A stretch of 64,000 nucleotides of DNA from Opitutaceae bacterium. Its GTDB lineage: Bacteria; Verrucomicrobiota; Verrucomicrobiia; Opitutales; Opitutaceae. Positions within the stretch are counted from its first letter, which is position 1, and every line of letters begins with the position of its first letter. Made by a program: the position numbers and the translations under genes. The notes under the pieces are model-generated. The model ran no database searches, had not been told where the DNA came from, and saw nothing but the letters and a program-made list of their open reading frames with translations. Positions 53,788 through 63,922 of this stretch are shown here, in pieces. The stretch is from positions 1 through 64,000 of the forward strand of contig JACFMR010000003.1 of NCBI GenBank assembly GCA_019455245.1, written 5' to 3'.

Positions 53788-55926
53788 TCAGAACGGGAAC
53801 CCCACCGTGAGGTGCAACGTGCCGTCGGGGTCGCCGACCCGCGGATTGAGATTATGGCCGTATTCCAAGCGTACGGGCCCGATCAGCGTCTGGTAGCGCA
53901 GGCCCAGGCCAATGCTGTAGAGCCGCTCCCCCAACGGGTAGTCGGCCAGTTCCGCCGCGGTCCCGAGGGCATCGAAAAAGAGGATCACCGACCACGATTT
54001 GGCCAAAGCCTGCTCCAGTTCCAAGTTCATGCCCACATAGGTTTTCGCGCCGATGAAGGCCCCCGCCGCATCCCGCGGCGCCGCCTCGCCGTCGAGATAT
54101 CCGCGGATATCGCTGTCGCCGCCGGGATAAAACCGCTTGTTGACCGGCAACTTCAGGTCATTCGGCGTGCCCATCGTCAACACCACCCCGTGGATCATGC
54201 CGGCATGCAGCCAACGGCCGCGGCCCCACGCGGTGTGATAACTGCCGCCCAGTTCGAAGCGCTGGTAATCCACCTGGCCGCCCAGCCGGGTTGACGCCAG
54301 TTCGGCCTGGCCAAACCAGCGGTAACCCCGGCGCGGGCGCAAGGGATTGTCCCGCCGATCGCGCGTCAGACCGGCATCGAGGCTGGAGACCGTGGTTTGC
54401 GACCGATCAACCGATCGTGTGCCCAGAAGATTGTCCTCATTGCGGAGCGACTGATACGTGTAACCGAGGCGCCCGTCCGCCTTAACCCACGGCAATCGCC
54501 GGCGAAAAGTGACCGAACCGCCGTATTCCTCGCGTTGAAAGGCAGCCTCCTCCCGCTGCAAACCAAACAGCCGCACGCTGCCGTCGAGTTCCTCGCCGAA
54601 CAATTCCGGCACCGTGTAGGTGTAATCTCCCCGCGCATCCTTGATGGACTGCACCAGTTGGAGCCGGCTGCGATGCGCGGAGCCCCACAGATTGGAGTGC
54701 GACAATTCAAACCCACCGCGCAACTGCACATAGCTGCCATATCCCACCAGCAGGGCCGCCTTCCAGGCCGGCTGTTCCTGCAATCGGAAAATCACGTCAC
54801 GCTCCCCCTCTTCGGCCGGTTCGTAATCCAGATCGATGCGCCGGAAAATACCCAGGCGTGACAACCGGTGGCGGCTCTCCTCGATCCGACGCGGGTCCAG
54901 CGGGTCCCCGGCACGGGACCTAACCCGACGAAACAGCACCGGTTCCCGGGTCCGGTTGGCTCCGGTGAACCGCACCGCGCCAATCCTCACTTGTTCCCCC
55001 GGATCGACCCCGATGGCCACGTGGACGGATTGTTCGGTGGCGGTGCCCTCGCCCAATTGGGGTTCCACCCTCACCCGCACATCGGGATAGCCCGCCGCAA
55101 AATACGCCTGCCGGACCGCCTCCGCCGCATCCTGCTGCCAGCCCGCATTCCATGTCTCCCCCGCTGCCGGCCCGAAGGTTGGCAGCACCACCCCCGCCGG
55201 CACCTCCGTCGGCAGGGTGATCGACCGGATCAGCCAGCGCGGTCCGGGCGTGACGCTGACCTCCACCATCACCTGTCCCGTCGTGTCGTCGATGGCGGTA
55301 ACCACCGGCTGCACCGTCGCCCGACCGTATCCGCGCCGTCGCAGCTCGTCCTCGAGTCGCCCCGCGGACGTTTTCAATCTCGCCGGGTTGTAGATGCGAT
55401 CCGCGGCTCCCACGAGAAAGCCTTCGCCAAACCCAAAGAAGAGGCGGGCTTTTTCTGCCGCCATGATCTCATCCCCGCCGTTCACCGTGACTTCCTGCAA
55501 AACATAACGCACCCCGGCGTCCACCTTCAGTTCCAACGCCACGGCCGCCATCGGCCGGGGCAAAAGGGTTCGCAGACGGTGATCAAACGTAAAATCGAGC
55601 GTCCGGCCGTCTTGCAGCGTGATGCGGGTTTGCACCGTCGGTCGCAAATAACCTTCCCGCGCCAGGGATGACATCAGCAGAAACACCGCATCCTCCACGG
55701 CATTGGCCCGCAGGACCGCACCATGCGATTCGCCCAGCATGCGCTCCAGGGAGAATTTCATCTGCCGGTCATCCCACCAGCCCAGTCCCGCAACCTTGAT
55801 GCCGGCCGGCGCCGGCCGCGACGCTTCGGCGGCGCCAAGGCGGGCCGTCAAACCGGCCAGACACACCAGCGTGATCATGAGCCGTGCCAGCCGCTTTGGC
55901 CCCGGAACCTTGCCGTTACCGATCAT
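53788..55926 (-). CDS. tamA: TamA-like Omp85 outer-membrane protein
   Basis: A 712-residue protein with a signal peptide (hydrophobic segment about residues 14-31), POTRA domains (about 40-390) and a C-terminal 16-stranded beta-barrel ending in the aromatic VGFPF, as expected of Omp85 proteins. Barrel motifs include YPGGDSDIRGYLDGEA-like FYPGGDSDIRGY (the VRGY-type element) and VRLEYGHNLNP. It forms an outer-membrane complex with TamB and helps insert lipids or proteins. The start lies within the last 11 bases of tamB, so translation is coupled. Confidence 0.88.
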   Translation of the reverse strand: MIGNGKVPGPKRLARLMITLVCLAGLTARLGAAEASRPAPAGIKVAGLGWWDDRQMKFSLERMLGESHGAVLRANAVEDAVFLLMSSLAREGYLRPTVQTRITLQDGRTLDFTFDHRLRTLLPRPMAAVALELKVDAGVRYVLQEVTVNGGDEIMAAEKARLFFGFGEGFLVGAADRIYNPARLKTSAGRLEDELRRRGYGRATVQPVVTAIDDTTGQVMVEVSVTPGPRWLIRSITLPTEVPAGVVLPTFGPAAGETWNAGWQQDAAEAVRQAYFAAGYPDVRVRVEPQLGEGTATEQSVHVAIGVDPGEQVRIGAVRFTGANRTREPVLFRRVRSRAGDPLDPRRIEESRHRLSRLGIFRRIDLDYEPAEEGERDVIFRLQEQPAWKAALLVGYGSYVQLRGGFELSHSNLWGSAHRSRLQLVQSIKDARGDYTYTVPELFGEELDGSVRLFGLQREEAAFQREEYGGSVTFRRRLPWVKADGRLGYTYQSLRNEDNLLGTRSVDRSQTTVSSLDAGLTRDRRDNPLRPRRGYRWFGQAELASTRLGGQVDYQRFELGGSYHTAWGRGRWLHAGMIHGVVLTMGTPNDLKLPVNKRFYPGGDSDIRGYLDGEAAPRDAAGAFIGAKTYVGMNLELEQALAKSWSVILFFDALGTAAELADYPLGERLYSIGLGLRYQTLIGPVRLEYGHNLNPRVGDPDGTLHLTVGFPF

Positions 55927-58900
55927 CCGTCTCCTCCTTTCGCCGCGAGGAAAATATCTCCCGTTTCAGCCCGGCATTGTAGTCGTCAAATTCGTCGTAT
56001 TCGCCGATCAATGACCAACGTCGGCCCAGATCGTATTCGATCAGGTAGGTCTCGCGGCCCTCGCGGGTGATCCTGTCGCCCGCCGAAATCTTCAGCCGAT
56101 CCTCCTCGCCGATCCGTCCGGTGTATTGGTTGATCAGCGATTGCCCCAGATAGGCGCCCAGCCGGGCCGCCCGCTGGGCGGCGGAGGAGTTGATCTCGTT
56201 TTGCGGCGCCTCGCCCGCCATCACCAGCAGAAGCACTTCGTCTGAGGAAAGCGGCGGACTGGAGAAAAATTGCAGCTTGGGTTCGTTCGCCGTGCCGGTG
56301 AGTTCCATGCGCAGGTCATAGCCCATGCGCCGGGCGGTCCCGACGATGGCCAGCCGGACCACATGGGGATCGTTCTGCTGCAGGCGGATCCAGCCCTCCG
56401 TAACCTCAAAGCTGGCAAAGGGCAGTTTCATCCATCCCCTTGGCACCGTCAGTTCGCCCACGGCCCGCGGCTCGCGCAGCGTCCCGTGCATTTGAAAATC
56501 AGCCGAGGCCCGGCCGCTGAAAACTGGTGTCTCCACGCGCATGAACCGCCGTCCCTGCAACTTCACATCCAGGCGCCAATCCGCGAACGGCAGCTCCTCC
56601 ACGCTGAAGTAAGGCGGACGCCCGGCAGCCGATGACCCGCCGCCCTGCCCCGGTCGCAAGGCCTGGAGATCCATCAGCAGCAAACCGTCACGCAAATTGA
56701 CGCCGCCACGCACCCAGGTCGCGCCGTTCGCATCGGTCTGCAATTTCAGGTCCACGTCGCCCCGCAGCAGCAACCCGGTCTGGCGCACAAACGGCAGATT
56801 GTCCCCTTTCAGCAGAAGATTGAGCACGGGCGCGCCGGCGGCGGGCCAGGTAACGTCCCCGGTCAACATCACCGGCCGGCCGCCGGTCTGGGCCTCGATC
56901 GATTCAATCGTCATGGTCCGGTCCGCAAAACGCATGTCGGCCGTGATATCCTGAATCGCACCCAACGGACCGATCGGACGGGTCGCCGCATCACTCAGCC
57001 GCAGGGTGCCGTCCAGCCGGCCGCCGGGCGAGGCGCGCAAGGACAATTGCAGCCGCCCGGTCGGGGCGAGCACTTGCGGGGCCAAGGCGGACCAGCGCGC
57101 CAGATCCGCAGCGGGAACCTCAAGCTTGCCTTCGCCGAGCTGCCGCAAAAAGGCCCAGGGATCGTCGCGCAGCAGAAAGAGTTTGTCCCGCTCCAGCGGC
57201 AGCCGACCCGAGGCATGCACGGCCTGGCCGAAAATCTCGACCGCCAGCGTATCCAAAATCAGCCCTTCATCGTCGCCCGAGAGGCGGGCCCGCAGTTGCG
57301 CCAACTCCGGCCAGTGCGTGCCCCAGCGATCCGGATCGAACCGCACCTTGGCCGCGTCGAGGCTGATCTCACCCGCCGGGTTTTCCCAGGTGCCTTGCAA
57401 GGTGGCGGCCAACGCCGGCGCCTCGAATTCGATGCCGGTGAGGGCGTGGAATTGGGCCCAAAACGCGGGATTGTTCACACTGCTGATCGCGGCGCTCAGC
57501 GGCGCCGAATCATTGAGCAACCATTTCGAGCCCGCGGCACCTGGCATCAGCGTCAACGGCAGATTGCCGGTCAGCAGCAGGATCGGCTGCTGCTCCTCGC
57601 TGATTTCTCCCTGCTCGATCGCCACCCCATCCGGACCGAAATTCGCCGCGAGCGCGATTTGGGCCGCGCGCTCATTTCCGATTTCTACCGCCGCCCGGGC
57701 ATCCAAGCGCCCCAACCACACCCCGTCGGCCATCGCGCCCGAAACCTGCAGGGTTTCCACCGACCAGTCCGGTGCCGGCAGGTGCAACCAATCTTCCAGC
57801 CATGGTTTTCCCAAGTGTGTAACGAAGAACCCCAACCGCCAGGGTGCTGACAGCGAAATGCGCAAACGCTCCTCTGCGCCCTGCAATTCAAATTGCTCCA
57901 GGCGGAATGCGGGTTGCCAGGCCAGCGATACCGGCTGGGTGAGACTCAGTTCCTCGCCGTCCGCCCGGCGGAGCGTCAGGGCGGACAGCTCCGCACCAGA
58001 ATCCAATTTCTGTGCCGTGAGGGACAGTCCGCTCTGGCCGGCCTGTCCGACCAAGGTGCCCTCAACCCTGGCCAAACCCACCCCCGTCCAATCCAGCGTC
58101 CACTGCGACGGCTTGAGCGGTCCGATCGTGATGTCCGCCGCCCTGACCGTTCCTTGATGGTTCAATTCCGGCCATGTCCCCGCCGCCTTCATCTCCACGG
58201 CAAAGGTGGAAAAAACCACCTGCTCGGGCAGCCAGCGCGCCACCCAACGCCGCGCCACCTGCCCCTGCGCGACCACGTCGCTCGCGGTCCGGGTTTTCAG
58301 GTCCCATTTACCGGCCAGACTGATCTGCGACGCATCGTCCGCCACGAACTTCATCGCCTGCACGGACAGCACCCGGTCCTCCAATGTCGCCTCGCCGCGA
58401 CCCGTGACTTCCGGCCAGTCCCGCCAGCGCAGTGCATCGGTTGCAACGACCGCCTTCAACCGGGGCCATGCGTCGGTTGTCGGCTCCAAATCAACCTTCC
58501 CGTTCAATTTACCCTGAATCGCATCCCGGGTGAGAATCGCCAAATCCGCCGCCACCGCAAACGTGGCCGGGGTGCGCCAGGTTTCGCCTTGGTCGGAAGT
58601 TCCCATCGTCACCGATTGGCTGAGATGCGCGGTCACGCCGGGCGCAATCACGTCGAGCGCCGTGATGGTGACGGCCTCCGGGCTGCCGTGAGCCGCCGCC
58701 ATGACTTTCAGCGGCGGCAGCTCACTCCCTTCAACCGGAGCTCCGTCGGCGGTGACTGTGAAGTCGAGCCGGCCGTTGACCCAATCGGCATGTCCCTCAA
58801 CGCGGATCTCTGCATAACGGCCCGCCAGCCCCAAACGTTCTCCGGGCAAAACCCAGTTGGCGGCATCGAGTGCAGCCACTTCGGGCCGCCATCCGGTCGG

Positions 58901-59581
58901 GGCAAATTCCGCCGAAGCCGTCCAGGCTTGCCGCCACCATGTCCCGTTGAGCCGGGCGCCGGCCGGGGTGAGTTCGAAATTTGCAACGGCGTCCGCCGAA
59001 GTCAGCCGCCCGGTCCAGTTTGCTGCGTCTGAATCCCAAACCGCCTCTCCGCTGAGAATAACCTCGCCCCAAGCGAGCCCGTCAAAAGTCAGTTGCGCAT
59101 TCGACGGCTCCCAAGCGGCGCGCCCCACCTGGATTCGCCTGTCGGCGAATCCGATCACGCCGACGCGCGCCTCCACTGGCGGCAACCAGCGTTGCAGCGG
59201 GTACATCGCTTGCGCCAGTCGATCAAAGGCCGGCCGCCATCCGCCGGTTTCCTCCCCATCGGTCCCGGGCGGATTGCCGGGCGATGCGCTGATCCAACTC
59301 CACTCCTCCAACTGCACGCGGCCGGCTTCACTCCGGCCCAAGGCCAGCCGCAAAGGATGGGGCAACTCGATCCGCCCGGCGGAAAAATCGCCGGCGGCGC
59401 CGCTCCACCGCACCCCGGTCACGGCCCAGCGGGCGTAACCGATCCGCTGATACTCGCCAAACTCGACGTTCATCCGCGCACCGCCCAACCGGAGCACCGC
59501 TCCCCACCACCAAGGCAGGGAAACCAAAACCAACGCGACGAAGACGCCCGCCGCGCCAAGGAGGATGAATAAACGTCGCAT
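55916..59581 (-). CDS. tamB: TamB-like translocation/assembly protein
   Basis: A 1221-residue inner-membrane-anchored protein. After one N-terminal membrane helix (about residues 2-24) it is a long run of beta strands, ending in the conserved DUF490/TamB C-terminal domain (FQMHGTLREPRAVGELTV, YDLRMELTGTANEPKLQFFS and LSSDEVLLLVMAGE). TamB spans the periplasm as a hydrophobic groove for lipids. The start is placed at 59581 (MRRLFILLG), which leaves a gap of 32 bases to the peptidase gene; the longer start would overlap it. The 3' end overlaps tamA by 11 bases. Confidence 0.88.
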   Translation of the reverse strand: MRRLFILLGAAGVFVALVLVSLPWWWGAVLRLGGARMNVEFGEYQRIGYARWAVTGVRWSGAAGDFSAGRIELPHPLRLALGRSEAGRVQLEEWSWISASPGNPPGTDGEETGGWRPAFDRLAQAMYPLQRWLPPVEARVGVIGFADRRIQVGRAAWEPSNAQLTFDGLAWGEVILSGEAVWDSDAANWTGRLTSADAVANFELTPAGARLNGTWWRQAWTASAEFAPTGWRPEVAALDAANWVLPGERLGLAGRYAEIRVEGHADWVNGRLDFTVTADGAPVEGSELPPLKVMAAAHGSPEAVTITALDVIAPGVTAHLSQSVTMGTSDQGETWRTPATFAVAADLAILTRDAIQGKLNGKVDLEPTTDAWPRLKAVVATDALRWRDWPEVTGRGEATLEDRVLSVQAMKFVADDASQISLAGKWDLKTRTASDVVAQGQVARRWVARWLPEQVVFSTFAVEMKAAGTWPELNHQGTVRAADITIGPLKPSQWTLDWTGVGLARVEGTLVGQAGQSGLSLTAQKLDSGAELSALTLRRADGEELSLTQPVSLAWQPAFRLEQFELQGAEERLRISLSAPWRLGFFVTHLGKPWLEDWLHLPAPDWSVETLQVSGAMADGVWLGRLDARAAVEIGNERAAQIALAANFGPDGVAIEQGEISEEQQPILLLTGNLPLTLMPGAAGSKWLLNDSAPLSAAISSVNNPAFWAQFHALTGIEFEAPALAATLQGTWENPAGEISLDAAKVRFDPDRWGTHWPELAQLRARLSGDDEGLILDTLAVEIFGQAVHASGRLPLERDKLFLLRDDPWAFLRQLGEGKLEVPAADLARWSALAPQVLAPTGRLQLSLRASPGGRLDGTLRLSDAATRPIGPLGAIQDITADMRFADRTMTIESIEAQTGGRPVMLTGDVTWPAAGAPVLNLLLKGDNLPFVRQTGLLLRGDVDLKLQTDANGATWVRGGVNLRDGLLLMDLQALRPGQGGGSSAAGRPPYFSVEELPFADWRLDVKLQGRRFMRVETPVFSGRASADFQMHGTLREPRAVGELTVPRGWMKLPFASFEVTEGWIRLQQNDPHVVRLAIVGTARRMGYDLRMELTGTANEPKLQFFSSPPLSSDEVLLLVMAGEAPQNEINSSAAQRAARLGAYLGQSLINQYTGRIGEEDRLKISAGDRITREGRETYLIEYDLGRRWSLIGEYDEFDDYNAGLKREIFSSRRKEETDDR

Positions 59582-59613
59582 GGGCCAGGTTGCGGCGCCC
59601 TGCCACCACCGCC

Positions 59614-61671
59614 CTAGGCCGCTGGCAGCAGCCCGCAACGGCGCAACAGGGCCTCCGGATCACAGTCCCGACCCATGAAAGCACGGAACAGTTCCTCCGG
59701 TTTGGCTGAATTTCCCCGGCTCAACACCTTCGCGACAAAATCGGCCCCGGTGTCGGCGTTGAACAAACCCTCTTGCCTGAACCGCGTGAACGCGTCCGCA
59801 TCGAGCACCTCGGCCCACTTGTAGGAATAATAGCCGGCCGCATAGCCCACGGGATCGGAGAAGATGTGGTTGAAGCGCCGCATGATCGTCGGCGCCGCCG
59901 GTTCGGTGGCGGGCAGGCAGTCGGCGATCGCGGCGCGCACCACGGTCTCCAAATCGTCGGCCGCGAGCAGCTCCTCCGTGCGGATGTGCAGCAGCAGATC
60001 CATCTTGGCCTGCGCCACCTGGCGTTGCATGGCCGTGGCCGAACGAAAATTCTTCGCCGCGGTCAGCTTGGCAAACAGGTCGTCGGGGATCGCCGCGCCG
60101 GTTTCATGATGCCGGGCAAACAGGTCGAGACTCTCCCACTCCCAGCACCAGTTTTCCATGATCTGCGAGGGCAGCTCGACGAAATCCCACGCCACGTTGA
60201 CGCCGTTGAGCGACTTGATCTCCACCTCGCCCAGCAGGTGATGCAACAGGTGGCCGAACTCGTGAAAAATCGTCTCGACCTCGCGGTGCGTGAGCAAGGC
60301 GGGCCGGCCGTCCGCGGGCGGCGTGAGGTTGCCACAGATGAGGCCGAGGTGCGGCCGACGCGAGCCGTCGGGCTGCGGGCCGCCGGTGAGCAGGTAGTTC
60401 ATCCACGCGCCGCCACGCTTGGATTCGCGCGGATGCCAGTCGGTGTAGAACGAACCGAGGTGCCGCCCGGCCTTGTCACGCAGATCGTAAAACGAAACCT
60501 CCGGATGCCAGACCTCGATCGCCGGATCGGTCTGCTTCACCACCTGCAGGCCAAAGATACGTCCGACCAGGTCGAAGAGCCCGCCGATCACGCGGTCCAT
60601 CGGGAAATACGGCCGCAGCTGTTCCTCGTCGAAGGCGTAGCGTGACTGCCGGAGTTTTTCCGACCAGTAGGCGATTTCCCACGGCGCCAGCCGCCCCACC
60701 GGGCGGCCGGTTTGCGCGGCCTTGAACTCCTCGAGTTCGCGGGTTTCCCGCGCAAAAGATTCGGCGGCGCGCTGCCGCAGATCATCGATAAAGGCCAGCG
60801 CCTTGGCCCCGGTCTTCGCCATGCGGCGCTCCAGCACCAGATCGGCGAAATGCGTTTTGCCGAGCAAGGCGGCCTTCTCCGCGCGCAATTGCAGGATACG
60901 TTTGATCAACGCGGTGTTGTCGTGCGGCTCCCGGCCGCCGACGGCCACGGCCCCGGTCCACAGTTCGCGCCGCAGTTCGGCGTCCTCGAGATACGTCATG
61001 AAGGGCTCCTGCGAAGGCTGGTGCAGTGTGAAACGCCAGCCCGGTTTGCCCTTGGTCTCCGCGGATTTTCGCGCGGCGGCCTTGGCGTGCGCCGGCAGGC
61101 CCTTGAGGCGGGCCTCGTCGGTCACGATGAGCTCCCACGCATTCGTCGCATCGAGGACGTTTTCGCCGTATTTCTGCGTGAGCTGCGCGAGTTCGCCCTG
61201 CAGCGCCTCCAACCGGCGGCGCTTGTCGTCGGGCAGATCGGCGCCGGCCTGACGAAAATCCGCCACCGTCTCGTCCATGAAACGGCGGTGCACCCCGGTG
61301 ATTTCCTTGGCCGCCGGGCTCTCCGCGAAAGTGCGCAACCGGCGCCAGAGTTCCACGTTCAGCGGGATGCCGGTGTAAAATGCGGTGACTTGCGGCAGCA
61401 TGCGGTTGTGCGCCTCGCGCAGGGCCGGCGAATCCTCGACGGACTGCAGATGGGCGACCTTGCCCCAGGTGTTGTTCAACTCTTCCGTGGCCTTTTCCAA
61501 AGCCAGAAAGGTGTTGTCGTAATTCACCGTTGCCAACGCCAACCCGGCGATCGCGTCGATCTGCTCCGCGGCGCGTCGCAGCGCGGTGGTGACGGCGGGT
61601 TCGATCTGGTCGGGCTTGAGTTGCCGCCAGGGAATATGGAAATCAGGGGCCAGAAACGGGTTGTCGTGCAT
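59614..61671 (-). CDS. M3 family oligopeptidase A-like metallopeptidase
   Basis: A 685-residue cytoplasmic zinc peptidase of the M3 (thimet oligopeptidase) family. The motif IFHEFGHLLHHLLGE contains the zinc HEXXH; the third ligand is the Glu in the WDFVELPSQIMENW stretch. The other M3 hallmarks (KTHFADLVLERRMAKTG, GYYSYKWAEVLDAD) are present. The length equals OpdA/Dcp types. It degrades peptides of up to about 20 residues. The ATG at 61671 (MHDNPFLAP) matches the family start. Confidence 0.94.
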   Translation of the reverse strand: MHDNPFLAPDFHIPWRQLKPDQIEPAVTTALRRAAEQIDAIAGLALATVNYDNTFLALEKATEELNNTWGKVAHLQSVEDSPALREAHNRMLPQVTAFYTGIPLNVELWRRLRTFAESPAAKEITGVHRRFMDETVADFRQAGADLPDDKRRRLEALQGELAQLTQKYGENVLDATNAWELIVTDEARLKGLPAHAKAAARKSAETKGKPGWRFTLHQPSQEPFMTYLEDAELRRELWTGAVAVGGREPHDNTALIKRILQLRAEKAALLGKTHFADLVLERRMAKTGAKALAFIDDLRQRAAESFARETRELEEFKAAQTGRPVGRLAPWEIAYWSEKLRQSRYAFDEEQLRPYFPMDRVIGGLFDLVGRIFGLQVVKQTDPAIEVWHPEVSFYDLRDKAGRHLGSFYTDWHPRESKRGGAWMNYLLTGGPQPDGSRRPHLGLICGNLTPPADGRPALLTHREVETIFHEFGHLLHHLLGEVEIKSLNGVNVAWDFVELPSQIMENWCWEWESLDLFARHHETGAAIPDDLFAKLTAAKNFRSATAMQRQVAQAKMDLLLHIRTEELLAADDLETVVRAAIADCLPATEPAAPTIMRRFNHIFSDPVGYAAGYYSYKWAEVLDADAFTRFRQEGLFNADTGADFVAKVLSRGNSAKPEELFRAFMGRDCDPEALLRRCGLLPAA

Positions 61672-61716
61672 GCGGTGAAAGACCCCGGCTCCGGGGGCTT
61701 TGTCAAACCGCAAGCG

Positions 61717-63549
61717 TTACCAGCCGCGCGCCACACTCACCGCCCATTGCCGGGGCGCCGCCGGCACCGCCGGCACCTCCTGAAACTCCGAGCCCCAGAG
61801 ATTGTCGACCTGCAGGGCCACTTCCCAGGCCGGATGCCACGTCGGCCGCCAGTGCAGTGCGAGTGAACTCAACACCGCCCCGTCGCCCCCGGCGCTGCGC
61901 AGGTCATTGGCCGCCTGCAGGCGCACCTCGTTGTCCATCCGCAATTCCCAGCCGCGCCCCAACCGCAGCGTCATGGCCGCGGTCAGGCGGTGCCGGGCGT
62001 AATTCAGTGCGTAGAAACTGGCGTCCACCGCCGCCGTGCCGTAGTCCGACTCCTTGTCGAGCCACGCATAGCCCAGCGTGACGTTGCCCGCGCCGAAATC
62101 CTTGCGGCCGACGAGTTCCACGCCGCGCGTGACGGTGTCAACCGCGTTGGCCGTGCGCGCACCCTGCCCTTGGCGGTACGTCCAATCGACCAGATCATCG
62201 TCGCGGCGGTCAAACAACTCCGCCTGCCACGCCCAGCCTTGCGTCCGGCCGGCGGCGGTGAGCCCCAGATGCCGGCTGCGTGTGCGCCCGAGATCAGGAT
62301 TGCCCCGAAACAAACCGGAGGCCGGCGCCGAATTGAGCGCGGTGTAACTCGGCAACTGCGTGCTGTGTGCATAGGCCAGCCCGTAGTGCTGCACGCCTTC
62401 GCCGGGCGGGCGTTGGCGCGTGACGCCCACCACCGGGGAGAACCGGCCGCCGTCGCGGTTGGAGTCATCCCATGTCGCGCCGCCAAGCAGATGCCAGTTG
62501 CCCGCACCGTCGGCGGGCGTGGTGTATTCCGTGGCGAGCGCCGATTTCGTCATCGTGCGGCGATGATAACGCCCGGAGGTCAGGGCCGTGGATTGGAGCA
62601 CATCCGCGGCGACTTCGGAGCGATAGAGCAGCGCCCAATCGCCGCGCACTTCGCGGCCGGACACGGAGGCCCCGCGCACGTGCGTTTTGTGTTGATAGGG
62701 GTTGAACTGTCCGGGCACCCGCCGGTCGTATTCGTAGTCGTCCTTGTTGCGCCGGTAATACGCGCCGGTCTCGAAATGGCCCGCCGCATCGCGTTCCACC
62801 CGGTGGTTCAGGATGAGGAGCACGGTCTGCAAATTCTCGGTCTCCGGCACGCCATACGGCGTGTAGAGATTGGGCCAGCCGAAGAACTTGGACTGATACC
62901 CGGCAAAGAGATCCGTCTGGCGGCGTGCATCGCGCCACTGCACGCGGCCCGCAATGCGCTCGAACTCATGATCACCAAAGGCGACGGGGCCGTCGGACTC
63001 CGAGCGGGCATACGCCAACTCCGCCCCGAGCCGCGCCGTGTCCGCCGCGGCCCACGTCACGCCCTGATGCATTTCCTGCCGCATGAAACCATGCTGGCCG
63101 GCCCCCAACGCGAGCAGGCCCGACGGGGCGATTTCCCGCCAGGCATGGCCGACGGAGCCAACATTGACATTCATGCTGCCGAGCGCATTCACCGCCCCGG
63201 TCCGTACCTCCGGTGCGCCCAGCATCGTCGGCGGCACCGGCACCTCGGCAACGTAATGTCCGGTCTGGGGATCAAGCAGCGTGAGCCCGCCGATCTGCAT
63301 CCCGGTGTTCTCAAAGATGCCGCCCTGGATCGAAATGTCGGCCTGGCCCTCCGCCATGCTGCGGGTCTGCACATCGACCGCCGGTTCGTAACGCAACGCC
63401 GAGACCGGCGTGGCAAACGTGGTCACCGGCGCTTGGTTGGCGATGCGCGGCGAATGCACCACCACCGCCGGAAGATCCAGCGCGGGTTGCGCACCCAGCC
63501 CGGCACCAACCAAAACGGCGGCCGCCCCGAGGATTCGGAAACTCTGCAT
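61717..63549 (-). CDS. TonB-dependent outer-membrane receptor (BtuB-like)
   Basis: A 610-residue protein with a signal peptide (ending near GLGAQ) and a plug domain (about residues 35-130, with ADISIQGGIFENTGMQIGGL) followed by a 22-stranded barrel. The C-terminal strand ends WAVSVARGW, with the terminal aromatic residue normal for barrel insertion. The nearest family is BtuB-like, but no cobalamin riboswitch is visible and the ligand is unknown. A clear TonB box is not seen. It lies 45 bases upstream of the M3 peptidase on the same strand. Confidence 0.85.
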   Translation of the reverse strand: MQSFRILGAAAVLVGAGLGAQPALDLPAVVVHSPRIANQAPVTTFATPVSALRYEPAVDVQTRSMAEGQADISIQGGIFENTGMQIGGLTLLDPQTGHYVAEVPVPPTMLGAPEVRTGAVNALGSMNVNVGSVGHAWREIAPSGLLALGAGQHGFMRQEMHQGVTWAAADTARLGAELAYARSESDGPVAFGDHEFERIAGRVQWRDARRQTDLFAGYQSKFFGWPNLYTPYGVPETENLQTVLLILNHRVERDAAGHFETGAYYRRNKDDYEYDRRVPGQFNPYQHKTHVRGASVSGREVRGDWALLYRSEVAADVLQSTALTSGRYHRRTMTKSALATEYTTPADGAGNWHLLGGATWDDSNRDGGRFSPVVGVTRQRPPGEGVQHYGLAYAHSTQLPSYTALNSAPASGLFRGNPDLGRTRSRHLGLTAAGRTQGWAWQAELFDRRDDDLVDWTYRQGQGARTANAVDTVTRGVELVGRKDFGAGNVTLGYAWLDKESDYGTAAVDASFYALNYARHRLTAAMTLRLGRGWELRMDNEVRLQAANDLRSAGGDGAVLSSLALHWRPTWHPAWEVALQVDNLWGSEFQEVPAVPAAPRQWAVSVARGW

Positions 63550-63633
63550 GCCGCCAGCCGTAATCATGCCGCCGCAGAAAACAAGGCCTGGTTAAGTCAT
63601 GGCCGATTTTTTGCTAACAAACACAAAAGGACA

Positions 63634-63660
63634 CAAAAAACCCGGCACGCGGGTGCCGGG
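63634..63660 (-). terminator. intrinsic terminator of the ferredoxin gene
   Basis: Stem CCCGGCAC/GTGCCGGG with a four-base loop and six T residues on the minus strand, 25 bases beyond the ferredoxin stop codon. Confidence 0.88.
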
Positions 63661-63685
63661 TGCAAAGGTGGGCGGAGCGGTGCGC

Positions 63686-63922
63686 TTATTCGTCGCCGTC
63701 GTTGCCGATGGCCTCGACCGGGCAGCCTTCCAGGGCCTCCATGCACTGGGCGATCTCCTCCTCGGTGGTCGGCTGCTTGTGGACGTAGGAGAAACCACCC
63801 TCGTCGGAGCGGGTGAAAAAGCCCGGCGCGGTTTCACGGCAGAGGTCACAGTCGATGCATTGCTGGTCGACGTAAAACTTACCCGCCGCGTTCTGTTCCC
63901 ATTTGTCTGCTTTGTTGGCCAT
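63686..63922 (-). CDS. single-cluster [4Fe-4S] ferredoxin
   Basis: A 78-residue electron carrier. Four cysteines suit a single cubane cluster: CIDCDLC (three) and the Cys of EGCPVEAI. The remaining region has an acidic C-terminus (GNDGDE). The start is the ATG at 63922 (MANKADKWEQ); the frame extends upstream towards the window edge but only the short form looks like a ferredoxin. It is an orphan gene here, followed by a strong terminator, and its partner is unknown. Confidence 0.88.
   Translation of the reverse strand: MANKADKWEQNAAGKFYVDQQCIDCDLCRETAPGFFTRSDEGGFSYVHKQPTTEEEIAQCMEALEGCPVEAIGNDGDE

Noticed and set aside
61717..63685. Cobalamin riboswitch ahead of the BtuB-like receptor
   Set aside because: The gap of about 135 bases holds only the ferredoxin terminator and no riboswitch-like conserved boxes.
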